DNA of 38,028 bases from an uncultured Christensenella sp. (GCA_910577945.1 CAJTNI010000016.1:1-38028), one strand, 5' to 3'; positions 1 through 7,282 are shown, counted from the stretch's first letter. Numbers and translations are program-made. The notes: generated by a model from the sequence alone, not told the origin.

Positions 1-461
1 AAGCCCTTATGCGCGGCAAGATTGCCGACACGCTTTTATCGCAAATTGAAAAATTAGAGAAAGAGAACGCCGAGCTGAACGCAACAATCGAAAGCGAAAA
101 GGCGTTGCAAATCAATTACACTTATGACGATATTCGCAAGTGGTTAGAACATTTCCGCACGTTGGACTATACCAAGACGAAAAACCGCAAGGCATTGATT
201 GACACGTTTATTTATCGCGTTGTACTGTACGACGACAAAATGAAAGTGCTTTTCAATCTCAAAAGCGGTCAGAAAAACGAACTGCTTTTGAACTTGATTT
301 TCCCCGATTACCCCGACGGGAGCGGTGGCGAGGATGAAAACGGCGTAAAAGAAAAAGAAACCGAAAACTCGGTTTCTCAATCTGGGTGTTCGTATACCCC
401 TGATATGGTGCACCCAAAGAGACTCGAACTCCCAACCTTCAACGCAGTCACAGCAAAATAA
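1..461 (+). CDS. Large serine recombinase, C-terminal fragment (5' end outside window)
   Basis: The frame is open from the first bases, so this is the 3' end of a longer gene. It encodes the C-terminal part of a clostridial-type large serine recombinase: a coiled-coil (EKLEKENAELNATIESEK) followed by the typical end block with LIDTFIYRVVLYDDK and VLFNLKSGQ. The resolvase catalytic domain and zinc region lie outside the window. These enzymes integrate and excise mobile elements. The last 18 or so codons are not recombinase-like: the segment MVHPKRLELPTF is encoded by a 35-bp copy of the 3' end of the neighbouring tRNA-Arg, and NAVTAK plus the stop come from the bases beyond it. The natural C-terminus is therefore set by the integration junction. 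The family call is from the visible end motif; which element it belongs to cannot be seen. Confidence 0.75.
   Translation, partial: ALMRGKIADTLLSQIEKLEKENAELNATIESEKALQINYTYDDIRKWLEHFRTLDYTKTKNRKALIDTFIYRVVLYDDKMKVLFNLKSGQKNELLLNLIFPDYPDGSGGEDENGVKEKETENSVSQSGCSYTPDMVHPKRLELPTFNAVTAK
406..440. repeat. Partial tRNA-Arg 3'-end copy, putative att core (copy 1)
   Basis: These 35 bp are identical to 483-517, the 3' portion (T arm, acceptor strand and CCA) of the intact tRNA-Arg(ACG). A truncated tRNA 3' end next to a recombinase gene is the usual signature of an attachment-site core left by integration. The repeat is fused in frame to the recombinase coding sequence. Confidence 0.75.
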
Positions 462-483
462 AAAGCACGGACTAGCCGTGCTT
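455..483 (-). terminator. Intrinsic terminator of tRNA-Arg(ACG)
   Basis: Read on the minus strand, an 8-bp hairpin (AAGCACGG / CCGTGCTT, 5-base loop) begins at the tRNA 3' end and is followed by TTTTTATTTT. It also overlaps the recombinase stop codon. Confidence 0.75.
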
Positions 484-517
484 GGTGCACCCAAAGAGAC
501 TCGAACTCCCAACCTTC
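483..517. repeat. tRNA-Arg 3' end, att-like direct repeat (copy 2)
   Basis: Second copy of the 35-bp repeat at 406-440, here inside the intact tRNA. The two copies are separated by 42 bp that hold the tRNA terminator. Confidence 0.75.
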
Positions 518-559
518 TGGTCCGTAGCCAGACGCTCTATCCAATTGCGCTATGAGTGC
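483..559 (-). tRNA. tRNA-Arg (anticodon ACG)
   Basis: A full cloverleaf can be drawn on the minus strand. The acceptor strands are GCACTCA and TGGGTGC, followed by discriminator A and encoded CCA at 483-485. The anticodon arm is TCTGG-CTACGGA-CCAGA, giving anticodon ACG. The D loop is GCGCAATTGGATAGAGC and the T arm contains GTTCGAGTC. The gene has its own consensus promoter (602-630) and terminator. Its 3' 35 bp recur at 406-440. Confidence 0.95.
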
Positions 560-601
560 TTAATGATATTCGGTTATGCCGTAATTCGTTACAGCATGAT
601 T

Positions 602-630
602 ATTATAAGCATTTGCTTTGGCTTTGTCAA
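602..630 (-). promoter_or_regulatory. Consensus sigma-A promoter of tRNA-Arg(ACG)
   Basis: On the minus strand, TTGACA (625-630), a 17-bp spacer and TATAAT (602-607) lie about 40 bp upstream of the tRNA 5' end. Both hexamers are perfect. Confidence 0.9.
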
Positions 631-694
631 GCGATTTTAATCATTTGTTGCGTTTTGATTTGCCTTTGCGCGCCGCCTAAATTCCTTTATATAC

Positions 695-723
695 TTGACA
701 TTGTGCGCCGTGTGTGGTACTTT
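695..723 (+). promoter_or_regulatory. Probable promoter of the surface repeat protein
   Basis: TTGACA at 695-700, 17-bp spacer, then the weak -10 TACTTT (718-723) inside an AT stretch (TTTAATTATATATA) that offers alternative -10 positions. It lies about 90 bp upstream of the ATG at 810. Confidence 0.5.
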
Positions 724-809
724 AATTATATATAGGCGCGGGCGTTTTGCTTTGTCGATTAGTTTTCGCGCCGTAGCCCCTTTTCCAATGCGACACGGGA
801 GAATCAATT

Positions 810-2924
810 ATGAAAAACAGGCAACACATTTACAGGCGAGGGCTTACTGCCGTTGCCGCCATCGCCGCGGTTGCGGCTTCGGCGGCGGCGTTCGGGTCTG
901 TCTCGGCACGACGGGCTTTTGCAGACGACGCCGCGCTTGCCGAGCCCGACGTTCGCGTTAACGCTTTGCGCGCGTCCGACGACGGCGCGCTCGACGCTAT
1001 CCCCGCCGATATCATGTACGGCGGGAACGGCGATATCGTCGTGCCCAGACCCGAGCACGGCGACACGGTTGTATTTAAGTTCACTGCGCACGACGATACG
1101 ATTTGCGAGTTTGCGGCTAAGTTCGACGCAAGCTCGAACGTTAAATATTACGAGGTGACGACCGTCGACGGCAAGCCTGCCGCCGATATCGGCAAGCCCA
1201 TATCGGACAATTACGACGGCGGGCTGTTCAAATCGGTTATCGACGATTTGGATGCGGGCGTTTACGTTATTTCGGCGTACGTGCCCGAGTACGACGTCGC
1301 CGCGAACGGCGCGCACACGCATTGGTGGGAGAGCGGCGCGCCCGTCACCGACAACGACGCGGTTTACGCCGAGCTTAATGCCGAGTATGTTTTGGAGGTT
1401 TTGCCGTTTAATATCGAGCAAAACGACGGCGGCGCGTTCGCGTGGCAGTTTAAAGACGGTGCGAATCCGTCCGTCGAATACGACGGCACGGCGGATAACG
1501 TGCCCGAGCTTACCGTTACGTTCAACGGCGCTGAGCTCGTGCGCGGGGTCGATTACACCGTAAGCGGCAGCTCCGCCAACGTGGGCGAGTCCGACCTTAT
1601 AATTTCGGGGCTGGGCAACTACGGCGGCGAGATTGTGTCCGTCGGCGCATATACCGTTACCGTCGCGCAAAACGATTGGGCTGTTGGCGGCGCGCCCGCG
1701 GCAATCGCTTGGCATTACGGCGCGTTTGTCGACGGTGTCAACGGATTCGAGGCGACGCCTAAGTTTTTGGACGACGGCATGTCCGTTATCTATACCGTGA
1801 CCTACGACGGCGGCGCGTCCGAGATTGTCGAGGGGCTGGGCGAGTTTGTCGTTTCCGACGGGCGCGTCGGCGCGGAGCTTGCCGCGATACTCAACGAGCT
1901 CGATGCGGGCACTTACTATCTTACCGCGCGCGTCGAGGAGACCGTAAACTACACTGCGGTAGAGCCGTACACCGTGCGGTTCGACGTACTTGTCGCCGAC
2001 AATTCTTGGAACGTAACGCCGTACATTATGCAATGGAATTACGGCGGCTACGATAAAACGCTCAACGTTATCGAGGCGGAGGCGCGTTACGCGGACGAGA
2101 ACAACCCCGTGCGCTTTACAGTTTCCACCGACGCGGCGGGCAAGGACGTAATCGGCGGCTTGTCGGCGTTTGTCGCGCCCGACGGCGTCGTTTCCGACGA
2201 CGTAGCGGCGGCGCTTGCCGAGCTCGACGCGGGACTGTACTACCTCACGTCGACGGTGCGCGCTACCGATAATTACGGCGCGCTCGCGCCCGCAGCCATG
2301 AAGTTCCGCATTTCCAAAGCGGCTAACTATTGGGACGAAGCCCCGACAATCGCGCCTTGGATTGTGGGCGAGTACGACGCGATTGCCAACAAGCTCGTGG
2401 CTACTCCGCATTTCGGTTCGGCGCGCGTGGTTGTGCGCGATACGACCGCCGATTCCAATATCGTTTTCGACCCCGACAACGGCGTGGGCGCGCTCGGCGA
2501 CCTTGCCGCGGGCACGTACATATTGACCGTCACGGTCGACGGTACGGACAACTACTCCGCGCTCGAATACTCGGGGATTTTCCGCGTATCCGTGCCCGAG
2601 ACCGAGCTTATAAAGCGCGGTTTGCCTTGGTGGGGCACGGTTATAATCGTGCTCGGCGCGCTCGGCATTGCCGCGGGAATACTCATCATACTGCACGTGC
2701 GCGGCGTGTTTAAGATGACGAGCGCAAAGGCGCTTGACGACAGACGCAAAAGGTCGTCGCCGCCGCCGTGCACGCGAGCAAGCTCGACGCAGAGCGTAAA
2801 GCCGAGGCGGAGGCGCGCGAGCGCGAAATGGAGGCGCAAAAAGCCAAAGCCGAGGCGACCGCCGTCGAAGCTGAGGAGGTGTCGGAGGCAGCCGCTGCGC
2901 TCGACGCCGCGCCCGAGACCGTAA
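810..2924 (+). CDS. Secreted, membrane-anchored repeat protein (frameshifted 5' part)
   Basis: Residues 1-39 form a signal peptide (KNRQHIYRRG then an Ala-rich core, ending near ARRAFADD). The exported part is built of repeats. Three units of about 108 residues begin near residues 288 (NDWAVGG), 398 (NSWNVTP) and 506 (NYWDEAP) and end in a shared block such as LDAGTYYLTARVEETVNY, LDAGLYYLTSTVRATDNY or LAAGTYILTVTVDGTDNY. An earlier block, LDAGVYVISAYVPE, suggests a fourth, divergent unit. The layout resembles MBG/YDG-type Ig-like surface domains, but I do not claim a named family. A membrane helix follows at about 607-630 (WGTVIIVLGALGIAAGILII). After KALDDRRK (DNA 2748-2751) the frame is wrong: the last 57 or so residues are Arg/Pro nonsense. 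Adding one A to the AAAA run at 2748-2751 would join the frame to the ORF at 2768-3238. The start at 810 is supported by GGGAG at 796-800. Confidence 0.75.
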   Translation: MKNRQHIYRRGLTAVAAIAAVAASAAAFGSVSARRAFADDAALAEPDVRVNALRASDDGALDAIPADIMYGGNGDIVVPRPEHGDTVVFKFTAHDDTICEFAAKFDASSNVKYYEVTTVDGKPAADIGKPISDNYDGGLFKSVIDDLDAGVYVISAYVPEYDVAANGAHTHWWESGAPVTDNDAVYAELNAEYVLEVLPFNIEQNDGGAFAWQFKDGANPSVEYDGTADNVPELTVTFNGAELVRGVDYTVSGSSANVGESDLIISGLGNYGGEIVSVGAYTVTVAQNDWAVGGAPAAIAWHYGAFVDGVNGFEATPKFLDDGMSVIYTVTYDGGASEIVEGLGEFVVSDGRVGAELAAILNELDAGTYYLTARVEETVNYTAVEPYTVRFDVLVADNSWNVTPYIMQWNYGGYDKTLNVIEAEARYADENNPVRFTVSTDAAGKDVIGGLSAFVAPDGVVSDDVAAALAELDAGLYYLTSTVRATDNYGALAPAAMKFRISKAANYWDEAPTIAPWIVGEYDAIANKLVATPHFGSARVVVRDTTADSNIVFDPDNGVGALGDLAAGTYILTVTVDGTDNYSALEYSGIFRVSVPETELIKRGLPWWGTVIIVLGALGIAAGILIILHVRGVFKMTSAKALDDRRKRSSPPPCTRASSTQSVKPRRRRASAKWRRKKPKPRRPPSKLRRCRRQPLRSTPRPRP

Positions 2925-3238
2925 CCGAGCTCGATACGTCCGCCGCAGCAGGCGAGCAAGCGGCGCAAGCCGAAGCGGAAACCGCCGCGGCGGAAACGCC
3001 CAAGCCCAAAAAGAGCGGCGCGAAAAAAACGTCTTCGACGAGTAAAGCCAAAAGCGGAACGGCAACGGCAAAAGCCAAAAGCGGAACGGCAACGGCAAAA
3101 GCCAAAAGCGGCGCGAAAAAGCCCGCCGAGGCTACCGACGGCGCGGGTGAAAAGACCGACGGTGACGCCGCCGAAAAGCCCGTAGCTGCCGAGAAAAAGC
3201 CTGCCGCCAAAAAGAAGCCTTCGCCCAAGAAGATGTAA
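2768..3238 (+). CDS. Cytoplasmic Lys/Ala/Glu-rich tail of the surface protein (3' part after frameshift)
   Basis: This frame continues the preceding gene: VVAAAVHASKLDAERKAEAE follows directly on ALDDRRK if one base is restored near 2748-2751. The product is low complexity and highly charged. An acidic/basic helical stretch (EAEAREREMEAQKAKAEATA) is followed by a histone-H1-like Lys/Ala/Pro tail with the 9-residue repeat AKSGTATAK and the end KKPAAKKKPSPKKM. Because it follows a membrane helix it would sit in the cytoplasm. No convincing independent start is present (GTG at 2768 without a clear ribosome site), so I read it as the same gene, not a second one. A terminator follows at 3350-3375. 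Confidence 0.65.
   Translation: MHASKLDAERKAEAEAREREMEAQKAKAEATAVEAEEVSEAAAALDAAPETVTELDTSAAAGEQAAQAEAETAAAETPKPKKSGAKKTSSTSKAKSGTATAKAKSGTATAKAKSGAKKPAEATDGAGEKTDGDAAEKPVAAEKKPAAKKKPSPKKM
3044..3111 (+). repeat. 27-bp tandem repeat, about 2.5 copies
   Basis: Units at 3044-3070 and 3071-3097 are identical and a third partial unit starts at 3098. Each encodes KAKSGTATA in the Lys-rich tail. Being a multiple of three, copy-number change would alter tail length without shifting frame. Confidence 0.85.
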
Positions 3239-3349
3239 GCTTTAAGCAATTCGTGCGCGTTGTGTGCGTGCGCAGGTCAAGCAATACGGCGCAAGACTTG
3301 TATAGAGCTTTTCGGACTTTTCGACAGCTATTTATAACGTAACCGTTTT

Positions 3350-3375
3350 AAAAGACCTCGCAAGAGGTCTTTTTT
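3350..3375 (+). terminator. Intrinsic terminator after the surface-protein gene
   Basis: Hairpin AAAGACCTC / GAGGTCTTT with a GCAA loop, running into TTTTT. It separates the surface-protein gene from the metal-resistance operon. Confidence 0.9.
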
Positions 3376-3447
3376 GCATGCAAATGATATTGCGCGTTCG
3401 CCGTTTTGCGGTTTGCGAATATTTTGCGAGAAATTTATCGAAAACGC

Positions 3448-3476
3448 TTGACAAACGCTCCGTCTGCGCATATAAT
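3448..3476 (+). promoter_or_regulatory. Consensus promoter of the metal-efflux operon
   Basis: TTGACA (3448-3453), 17-bp spacer, TATAAT (3471-3476): perfect hexamers and spacing. The repressor operator begins five bases downstream, over the expected transcription start. Confidence 0.9.
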
Positions 3477-3480
3477 GATA

Positions 3481-3505
3481 TTGAACATTTGAATAAGTGT
3501 TCAAA
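3481..3505 (+). promoter_or_regulatory. ArsR/SmtB-type operator (12-2-12-like)
   Basis: Nested dyads: TTTGAA-N6-TTCAAA (3488-3505), which contains the TGAA-N6-TTCA core of SmtB/CadC/CzrA operators, inside TTGAACA (3481-3487) and TGTTCAA (3498-3504). Its position over the start of transcription fits autorepression relieved by metal. Confidence 0.8.
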
Positions 3506-3525
3506 TGATACATAGCGAGGTTGTC

Positions 3526-3951
3526 ATGAAGGACGATAAAATCAACGAGGAGCGCGCCGAGGCTGTCGACGCAAACGCTGTCGGCGGCGATGTGGATGGG
3601 GGCGAGGGCGGTATCGGCGCTGAGCACGTGCATGCGGTCACGGTAGCCAAGGCGAGGGCGGCGATGCCCGACGAGGATTTGCTCGTCGACGTATCGGAGT
3701 TTTTCAAGGTGTTCGGCGATTCGACGCGCGCTAAGATTTTGGCGGCGCTGTCAGTGTCGGAGATGTGCGTGGCGTGCATTACCGAAATTTTGAATATGAA
3801 CGTGTCGGCGGTGTCGCACCAGCTGCGCATACTGCGGCAGTCCAAGCTGGTCAGGACGCGGCGCGCGGGCAAGGAAATATACTATTCGCTGGACGACGAC
3901 CACATAGGCAAGATTTTGAGCCTCGCGCTGGAACACGTTACCGAGCTGTAA
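3526..3951 (+). CDS. CadC-like ArsR/SmtB metal-sensing repressor
   Basis: A winged-helix repressor expected to release DNA when it binds Cd, Pb or Zn, de-repressing the downstream exporter. The ArsR core spans residues 55-141, with DNA-recognition helix SAVSHQLRILRQSKLVR (94-110) and wing RRAGKEIYYSL. The alpha-5 site aligns exactly with CadC: Asp124, His126, His137 and Glu140. At the alpha-3N site CadC has CVC; here it is CVAC, so Cys81 is conserved but the second Cys is one position later (Cys84). The N-terminus is a long acidic extension without the CadC N-terminal Cys but with HVH at 34-36. I chose ATG 3526 over 3505 because GCGAGG stands just upstream, and 3505 lies inside the operator. 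It is transcribed with the HMA protein and ATPase. Confidence 0.88.
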   Translation: MKDDKINEERAEAVDANAVGGDVDGGEGGIGAEHVHAVTVAKARAAMPDEDLLVDVSEFFKVFGDSTRAKILAALSVSEMCVACITEILNMNVSAVSHQLRILRQSKLVRTRRAGKEIYYSLDDDHIGKILSLALEHVTEL

Positions 3952-3998
3952 CGTAATCGCTATTAACAATAACGCTTTATATAATAAGGAGAATTATC

Positions 3999-4217
3999 AT
4001 GGTAAAAACCGTTCGTGTGCAAAACCTCTGCTGCGCAAACTGCGCCGCCAAAATCGAGCGCAAAATCGGCAAGCTCGACGCCGTAAATTCCGCGTCGGTG
4101 AGCGTGTTTACGCAAAAGATTACGATAGATATGCGAGACGGCAGCGAGCAAGCCGTCATGGACGAGGTACATAAGATTTGCAAGAAGGTCGAGCCCGATA
4201 TGGTGCTGCTCGGCTGA
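3999..4217 (+). CDS. Free-standing HMA metallochaperone-like protein
   Basis: A 72-residue heavy-metal-associated domain with the ferredoxin-like beta-alpha-beta pattern and metal loop LCCANCAAKIE (Cys11, Cys12, Cys15). HMA domains of this kind normally form the N-terminus of Zn/Cd P-type ATPases, with DCxxC; here the domain is a separate gene and the residue before the CxxC is a third Cys. It probably delivers or senses metal for the ATPase encoded next, which lacks its own HMA domain. A strong site (AAGGAG) precedes the ATG. It lies 47 bp after the repressor and about 50 bp before the ATPase, in one operon. Confidence 0.88.
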   Translation: MVKTVRVQNLCCANCAAKIERKIGKLDAVNSASVSVFTQKITIDMRDGSEQAVMDEVHKICKKVEPDMVLLG

Positions 4218-4270
4218 TAGTCGGCTATACTCAATCGACGTGATTGCGGCGGTTGCCGCGCTTTCGTATT

Positions 4271-6190
4271 ATGAATAAGAACAAAAAAAATCTCATACGC
4301 ATAATTGCGGCGGCGGTCATGTTTGCCGTCTTGTATCCGCTTTATCATTACTTGTCGGCGCGCATGCCGTGGTGGGCATGGTTGATTGCGTTTGCCGCCG
4401 TGTATCTCGTAATCGCTTACGACGTTTTGTGGCGGGCGGCGCGCAATATCGCGCACGGCAAAATTTTCGATGAAAACTTTTTGATGATAGTCGCCACCGT
4501 CGGGGCGTTTTGCATACTCGAATTTGCCGAGGCGGTCGCGGTCATGCTGTTTTATCAGGTGGGCGAGTATTTTCAGGACTACGCCGTGGGCAGGTCGCGG
4601 CGGTCGATTACCGCGCTTATGGAAATCTGTCCGCAGACGGCTAGGCTTTTGACGGACGACGGCGAGCAAACCGTCGCGCCCGAGGACGTGCCCGTCGGCT
4701 CGGTCGTAGTAGTGCGTGCGGGCGAGCGCGTGCCTATCGACGGCGTAGTCGAGAGCGGCGAGGGGCTGTTGGATTGCTCGGCGCTCACCGGCGAGAGCGT
4801 GCCCGTAGCGGTCAAGGCGGGCGACGCCGCGCTGTCCGGCGCTATAAGCGCGTCGGGCGTGCTGCGCGTAAGGACGCAAAAGCCGTACGCCGACAGCACT
4901 GCGTCCAAGATTTTGGAGCTTGTGGAAAACGCCGCGTCGCGCAAGGCGAAGGCGGAAAGCTTTATCACCAGGTTTGCGGCGGTGTACACGCCCGCGGTCG
5001 TCGTTTGCGCGGTGCTTTTGGCGATTGTGCCGTCGCTCGCGCTCGGCTATAACGATTCCGCCGTGTGGCTGAATTGGGTCACGCGCGCGCTGACCTTCCT
5101 CGTCGTGTCGTGCCCGTGCGCGCTCGTAATTTCCGTGCCGATGTCGTTCTTCGGCGGCATAGGCGCGGCGGGCAAGCTCGGCATACTCGTAAAGGGCGGG
5201 AACTTTTTGGAGCTGTTGGGCAAAGCCGACACGCTCGTTTTGGACAAAACGGGCACGATTACCAAAGGCGCGTTCGAGGTGGCGAGCGTGACGGGCGAGC
5301 GCGATACGGTGCTGCTCGCCGCGGCGCAAGCCGAGTATTTTTCCAATCACCCCGTGGCGCGTTCCGTTGTGGCGGCGGCGAAGCCGCTTGGGTTCGAGCC
5401 CTCTCCGTCCGTGTCCGCGACCGAGCTTGCGGGGCGAGGCGTGGTTGCGCGCGACGGCGATAAAGAGACCGTTTGCGGCAATCTCGCGCTCATGACCGAG
5501 CGCGGCATTACCGTTCCGACCGAATGCGACGCGCGACTGGGCACCGTCGTTTACGTCGCCGTAAACGGCGAGTATCTCGGGGCGATAGAAATAGCGGACG
5601 CGATTAAAGAGGACAGCGAGGCGGCGCTGAGCGCGTTAAAAGCGCAGGGCGTGCGCACGGTCATGCTCACGGGCGACAATGCGCGCGCTGCGAGCGCGGT
5701 GGCGGCGCGCGTGGGCGTGGACGAATTTCGCGCCGAGCTTTTGCCCGATATGAAGGTTGCCGAGGTGGAAAAAATAATCGAGGCAGCCGACGGCGGAAAC
5801 GGAGGCAACGGCGGCAAGTCCAAGCGCAGGCGCAAACGCGGCGCGGTGGCGTTCGTCGGCGACGGCATAAACGACGCGCCTGTGCTGTCGCGGGCGGACG
5901 TGGGTATCGCCATGGGCGCGCTGGGCAGCGACGCCGCAATCGAGGCGGCGGACGTGGTGCTTATGAACGACAAGCTGACGCAAATCGTTACGGCGCGAAA
6001 AATCGCCAAGCGCACCGTTCGCATAGTCAAGCAAAACATCGTATTCGCGCTTGCCGTAAAGCTTGCCGTGCTCGTGCTCGCCGCGTTCGGGCTTGCCAAT
6101 ATGTGGCTGGCGGTGTTCGCCGACGTGGGCGTCGCAGTGCTTGCCATACTCAACGCCATGCGTACGCTTAAACATTCGCGGCAACGTTAA
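4271..6190 (+). CDS. cadA: Zn/Cd/Pb-exporting P1B-type ATPase (CadA/ZntA-like)
   Basis: An ATP-driven exporter of Zn, Cd or Pb in the cytoplasmic membrane. Seen motifs, numbered from ATG 4271: TGES (173-176, actuator domain), metal-binding CPC (281-283, in SCPCALVISVP), phosphorylation site DKTGT (Asp325), HP motif (SNHPVARSVV), MLTGDN and GDGINDAP. Lys597 and Asp618 in the last two membrane helices are 21 residues apart, as in ZntA Lys693/Asp714, which marks the Zn/Cd/Pb subgroup, not Cu. There is no N-terminal HMA domain; that is the preceding gene. A Gly/Asn and Lys/Arg-rich insert (GGNGGNGGKSKRRRKRG) sits just before the hinge. An alternative TTG start at 4244 is possible; neither start has a good ribosome site, which suggests translational coupling. 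Confidence 0.93.
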   Translation: MNKNKKNLIRIIAAAVMFAVLYPLYHYLSARMPWWAWLIAFAAVYLVIAYDVLWRAARNIAHGKIFDENFLMIVATVGAFCILEFAEAVAVMLFYQVGEYFQDYAVGRSRRSITALMEICPQTARLLTDDGEQTVAPEDVPVGSVVVVRAGERVPIDGVVESGEGLLDCSALTGESVPVAVKAGDAALSGAISASGVLRVRTQKPYADSTASKILELVENAASRKAKAESFITRFAAVYTPAVVVCAVLLAIVPSLALGYNDSAVWLNWVTRALTFLVVSCPCALVISVPMSFFGGIGAAGKLGILVKGGNFLELLGKADTLVLDKTGTITKGAFEVASVTGERDTVLLAAAQAEYFSNHPVARSVVAAAKPLGFEPSPSVSATELAGRGVVARDGDKETVCGNLALMTERGITVPTECDARLGTVVYVAVNGEYLGAIEIADAIKEDSEAALSALKAQGVRTVMLTGDNARAASAVAARVGVDEFRAELLPDMKVAEVEKIIEAADGGNGGNGGKSKRRRKRGAVAFVGDGINDAPVLSRADVGIAMGALGSDAAIEAADVVLMNDKLTQIVTARKIAKRTVRIVKQNIVFALAVKLAVLVLAAFGLANMWLAVFADVGVAVLAILNAMRTLKHSRQR

Positions 6191-6316
6191 AGCCGACTGA
6201 ACGAAACGCGCTGCCGCTACGGCGGTCGTAATAGGATATTGCTCGCGTGCGGCGTGCGTAAACTCGGTTTGCGCGCGCCGCATTGCTAATTACGGCGGCG
6301 GAATTGTGTTAAACGC

Positions 6317-6346
6317 TTGATTTTTTAGCGAGCTATGTTGTATAAT
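6317..6346 (+). promoter_or_regulatory. Promoter of the 6375 gene
   Basis: TTGATT (6317-6322), 18-bp spacer, perfect TATAAT (6341-6346), about 28 bp upstream of the ATG. The rest of the gap 6191-6316 shows nothing I can name. Confidence 0.7.
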
Positions 6347-6374
6347 TTTCATATAGTAAACTGTGAGGCGAGAT

Positions 6375-6968
6375 ATGAACACAAAACAGATTAAGCAATA
6401 CGAGATTTTATACGAGTTTTTCGGTTCGGATATGTTAAAGCCCGCCGCGGTCGATAAGTATTTTAACGCCATGTTAAAGCTCGATTACGGGTTCGCCGAG
6501 GACTTGTGGGAGTTTATGCTCATCAAGAACGACGCGGATTTGAAAAATCCCGCCGTCGCCAAGCTGTATATCGACAGGGTGTTCGGGCTGTTCCTCGCGG
6601 TAGGCACGGCGCGCGCCGTAAAGACCGCGACCGAGCGAGCCGTCATCGCCAACGCGTTGTTCCGCTTTTCGCCGACCACCTCCGAGGGCGAGCTTTTTGC
6701 GTTGCCCGTCAATCTTTTGGTTGCGAACAAAGTGGACGCGGTGGACGCCATGCTCAAACTCGTCGCCAAAAACGAGGCGATGAAGCCGTCGTTCGGCGAG
6801 TATATGATTGCGTTCCTCGATAAGTTCTTTATAGAAATGATGAAGAAAAACGCGCAACGCCGCGTCGAGCTCAATCGCAAGCAGTCGGCGCTGCTCATGG
6901 CGCACGTGCAAAAGGTTAAGGGCGACGAGAGGGCTATGCTGGTGCAGCGCGTCAAAGAGGTTCAATAA
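6375..6968 (+). CDS. Unknown helical protein, 197 residues
   Basis: I do not recognise this protein. It is predicted to be soluble and almost entirely helical, with no signal peptide or membrane helix. It starts MNTKQIKQYEILYEFFGSD; the middle contains a repeated Ala/Val/Leu-rich helix pattern and the C-terminal third is basic (FFIEMMKKNAQRRVELNRK). ATG 6375 is preferred over the upstream GTG at 6363 because GAGGCGAG lies between them at proper spacing. It has its own promoter and no clear operon partner. Base use matches its neighbours, so it looks like a resident gene. Confidence 0.7.
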   Translation: MNTKQIKQYEILYEFFGSDMLKPAAVDKYFNAMLKLDYGFAEDLWEFMLIKNDADLKNPAVAKLYIDRVFGLFLAVGTARAVKTATERAVIANALFRFSPTTSEGELFALPVNLLVANKVDAVDAMLKLVAKNEAMKPSFGEYMIAFLDKFFIEMMKKNAQRRVELNRKQSALLMAHVQKVKGDERAMLVQRVKEVQ

Positions 6969-7282
6969 TTCGAGTGCATATACCTCGCGTAATGCGTCGT
7001 TAAACGAGTGAGCGTGGCGCGGTCATGTAAGGGGTTCTACACTCCCGCGCGAGTAGTAGTCGGGCGACGACAGCATTGTGTAAGAATTTGCCTTTGGCGA
7101 TGCGCGGCGCGGTTCTATGCGCTTCGGATATTTTTGTAATTCCGAGCGAAGCGGAGAGTGTCGTAGACGGCGCGACAATAATTATTGTTGTGCGCTTGCG
7201 TTCGGGTGAACAGTACAATCTCAGCATAGTACGTATGCGTCAAACGCCAAGCCTTAGGCTTGGGCTTGCTACAAGGAGTTTT
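6969..7282. other. Leader/intergenic region upstream of metA
   Basis: About 310 bp without a supported gene. It holds a perfect 14-bp palindrome, ACAATAATTATTGT (7175-7188), a stretch TAATTCCGAGCGAAGCGGAG (7138-7157) that looks like the dispersed 'TCCGAGCGAAGCGGAG' type of intergenic repeat, and a small hairpin CAAGCC-TTA-GGCTTG just before the metA ribosome site. I see no S-box/SAM riboswitch core, no T-box and no convincing promoter. Open frames across it have no ribosome site and no family resemblance. Confidence 0.5.

Noticed and set aside
2744..2760. Programmed -1 ribosomal frameshift in the surface protein
   Set aside because: The site (CGC AAA AGG) lacks an X-XXY-YYZ slippery heptamer and I see no clear stimulatory stem; a one-base indel in the A run explains it more simply.
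804..3098. 764-codon open frame on the minus strand opposite the surface protein
   Set aside because: Arg/His/Val-rich shadow caused by GC-rich codon use; no ribosome site and no domain.
6969..7282. SAM riboswitch or T-box upstream of metA
   Set aside because: No S-box core, no T-box sequence and no leader terminator before the ribosome site.
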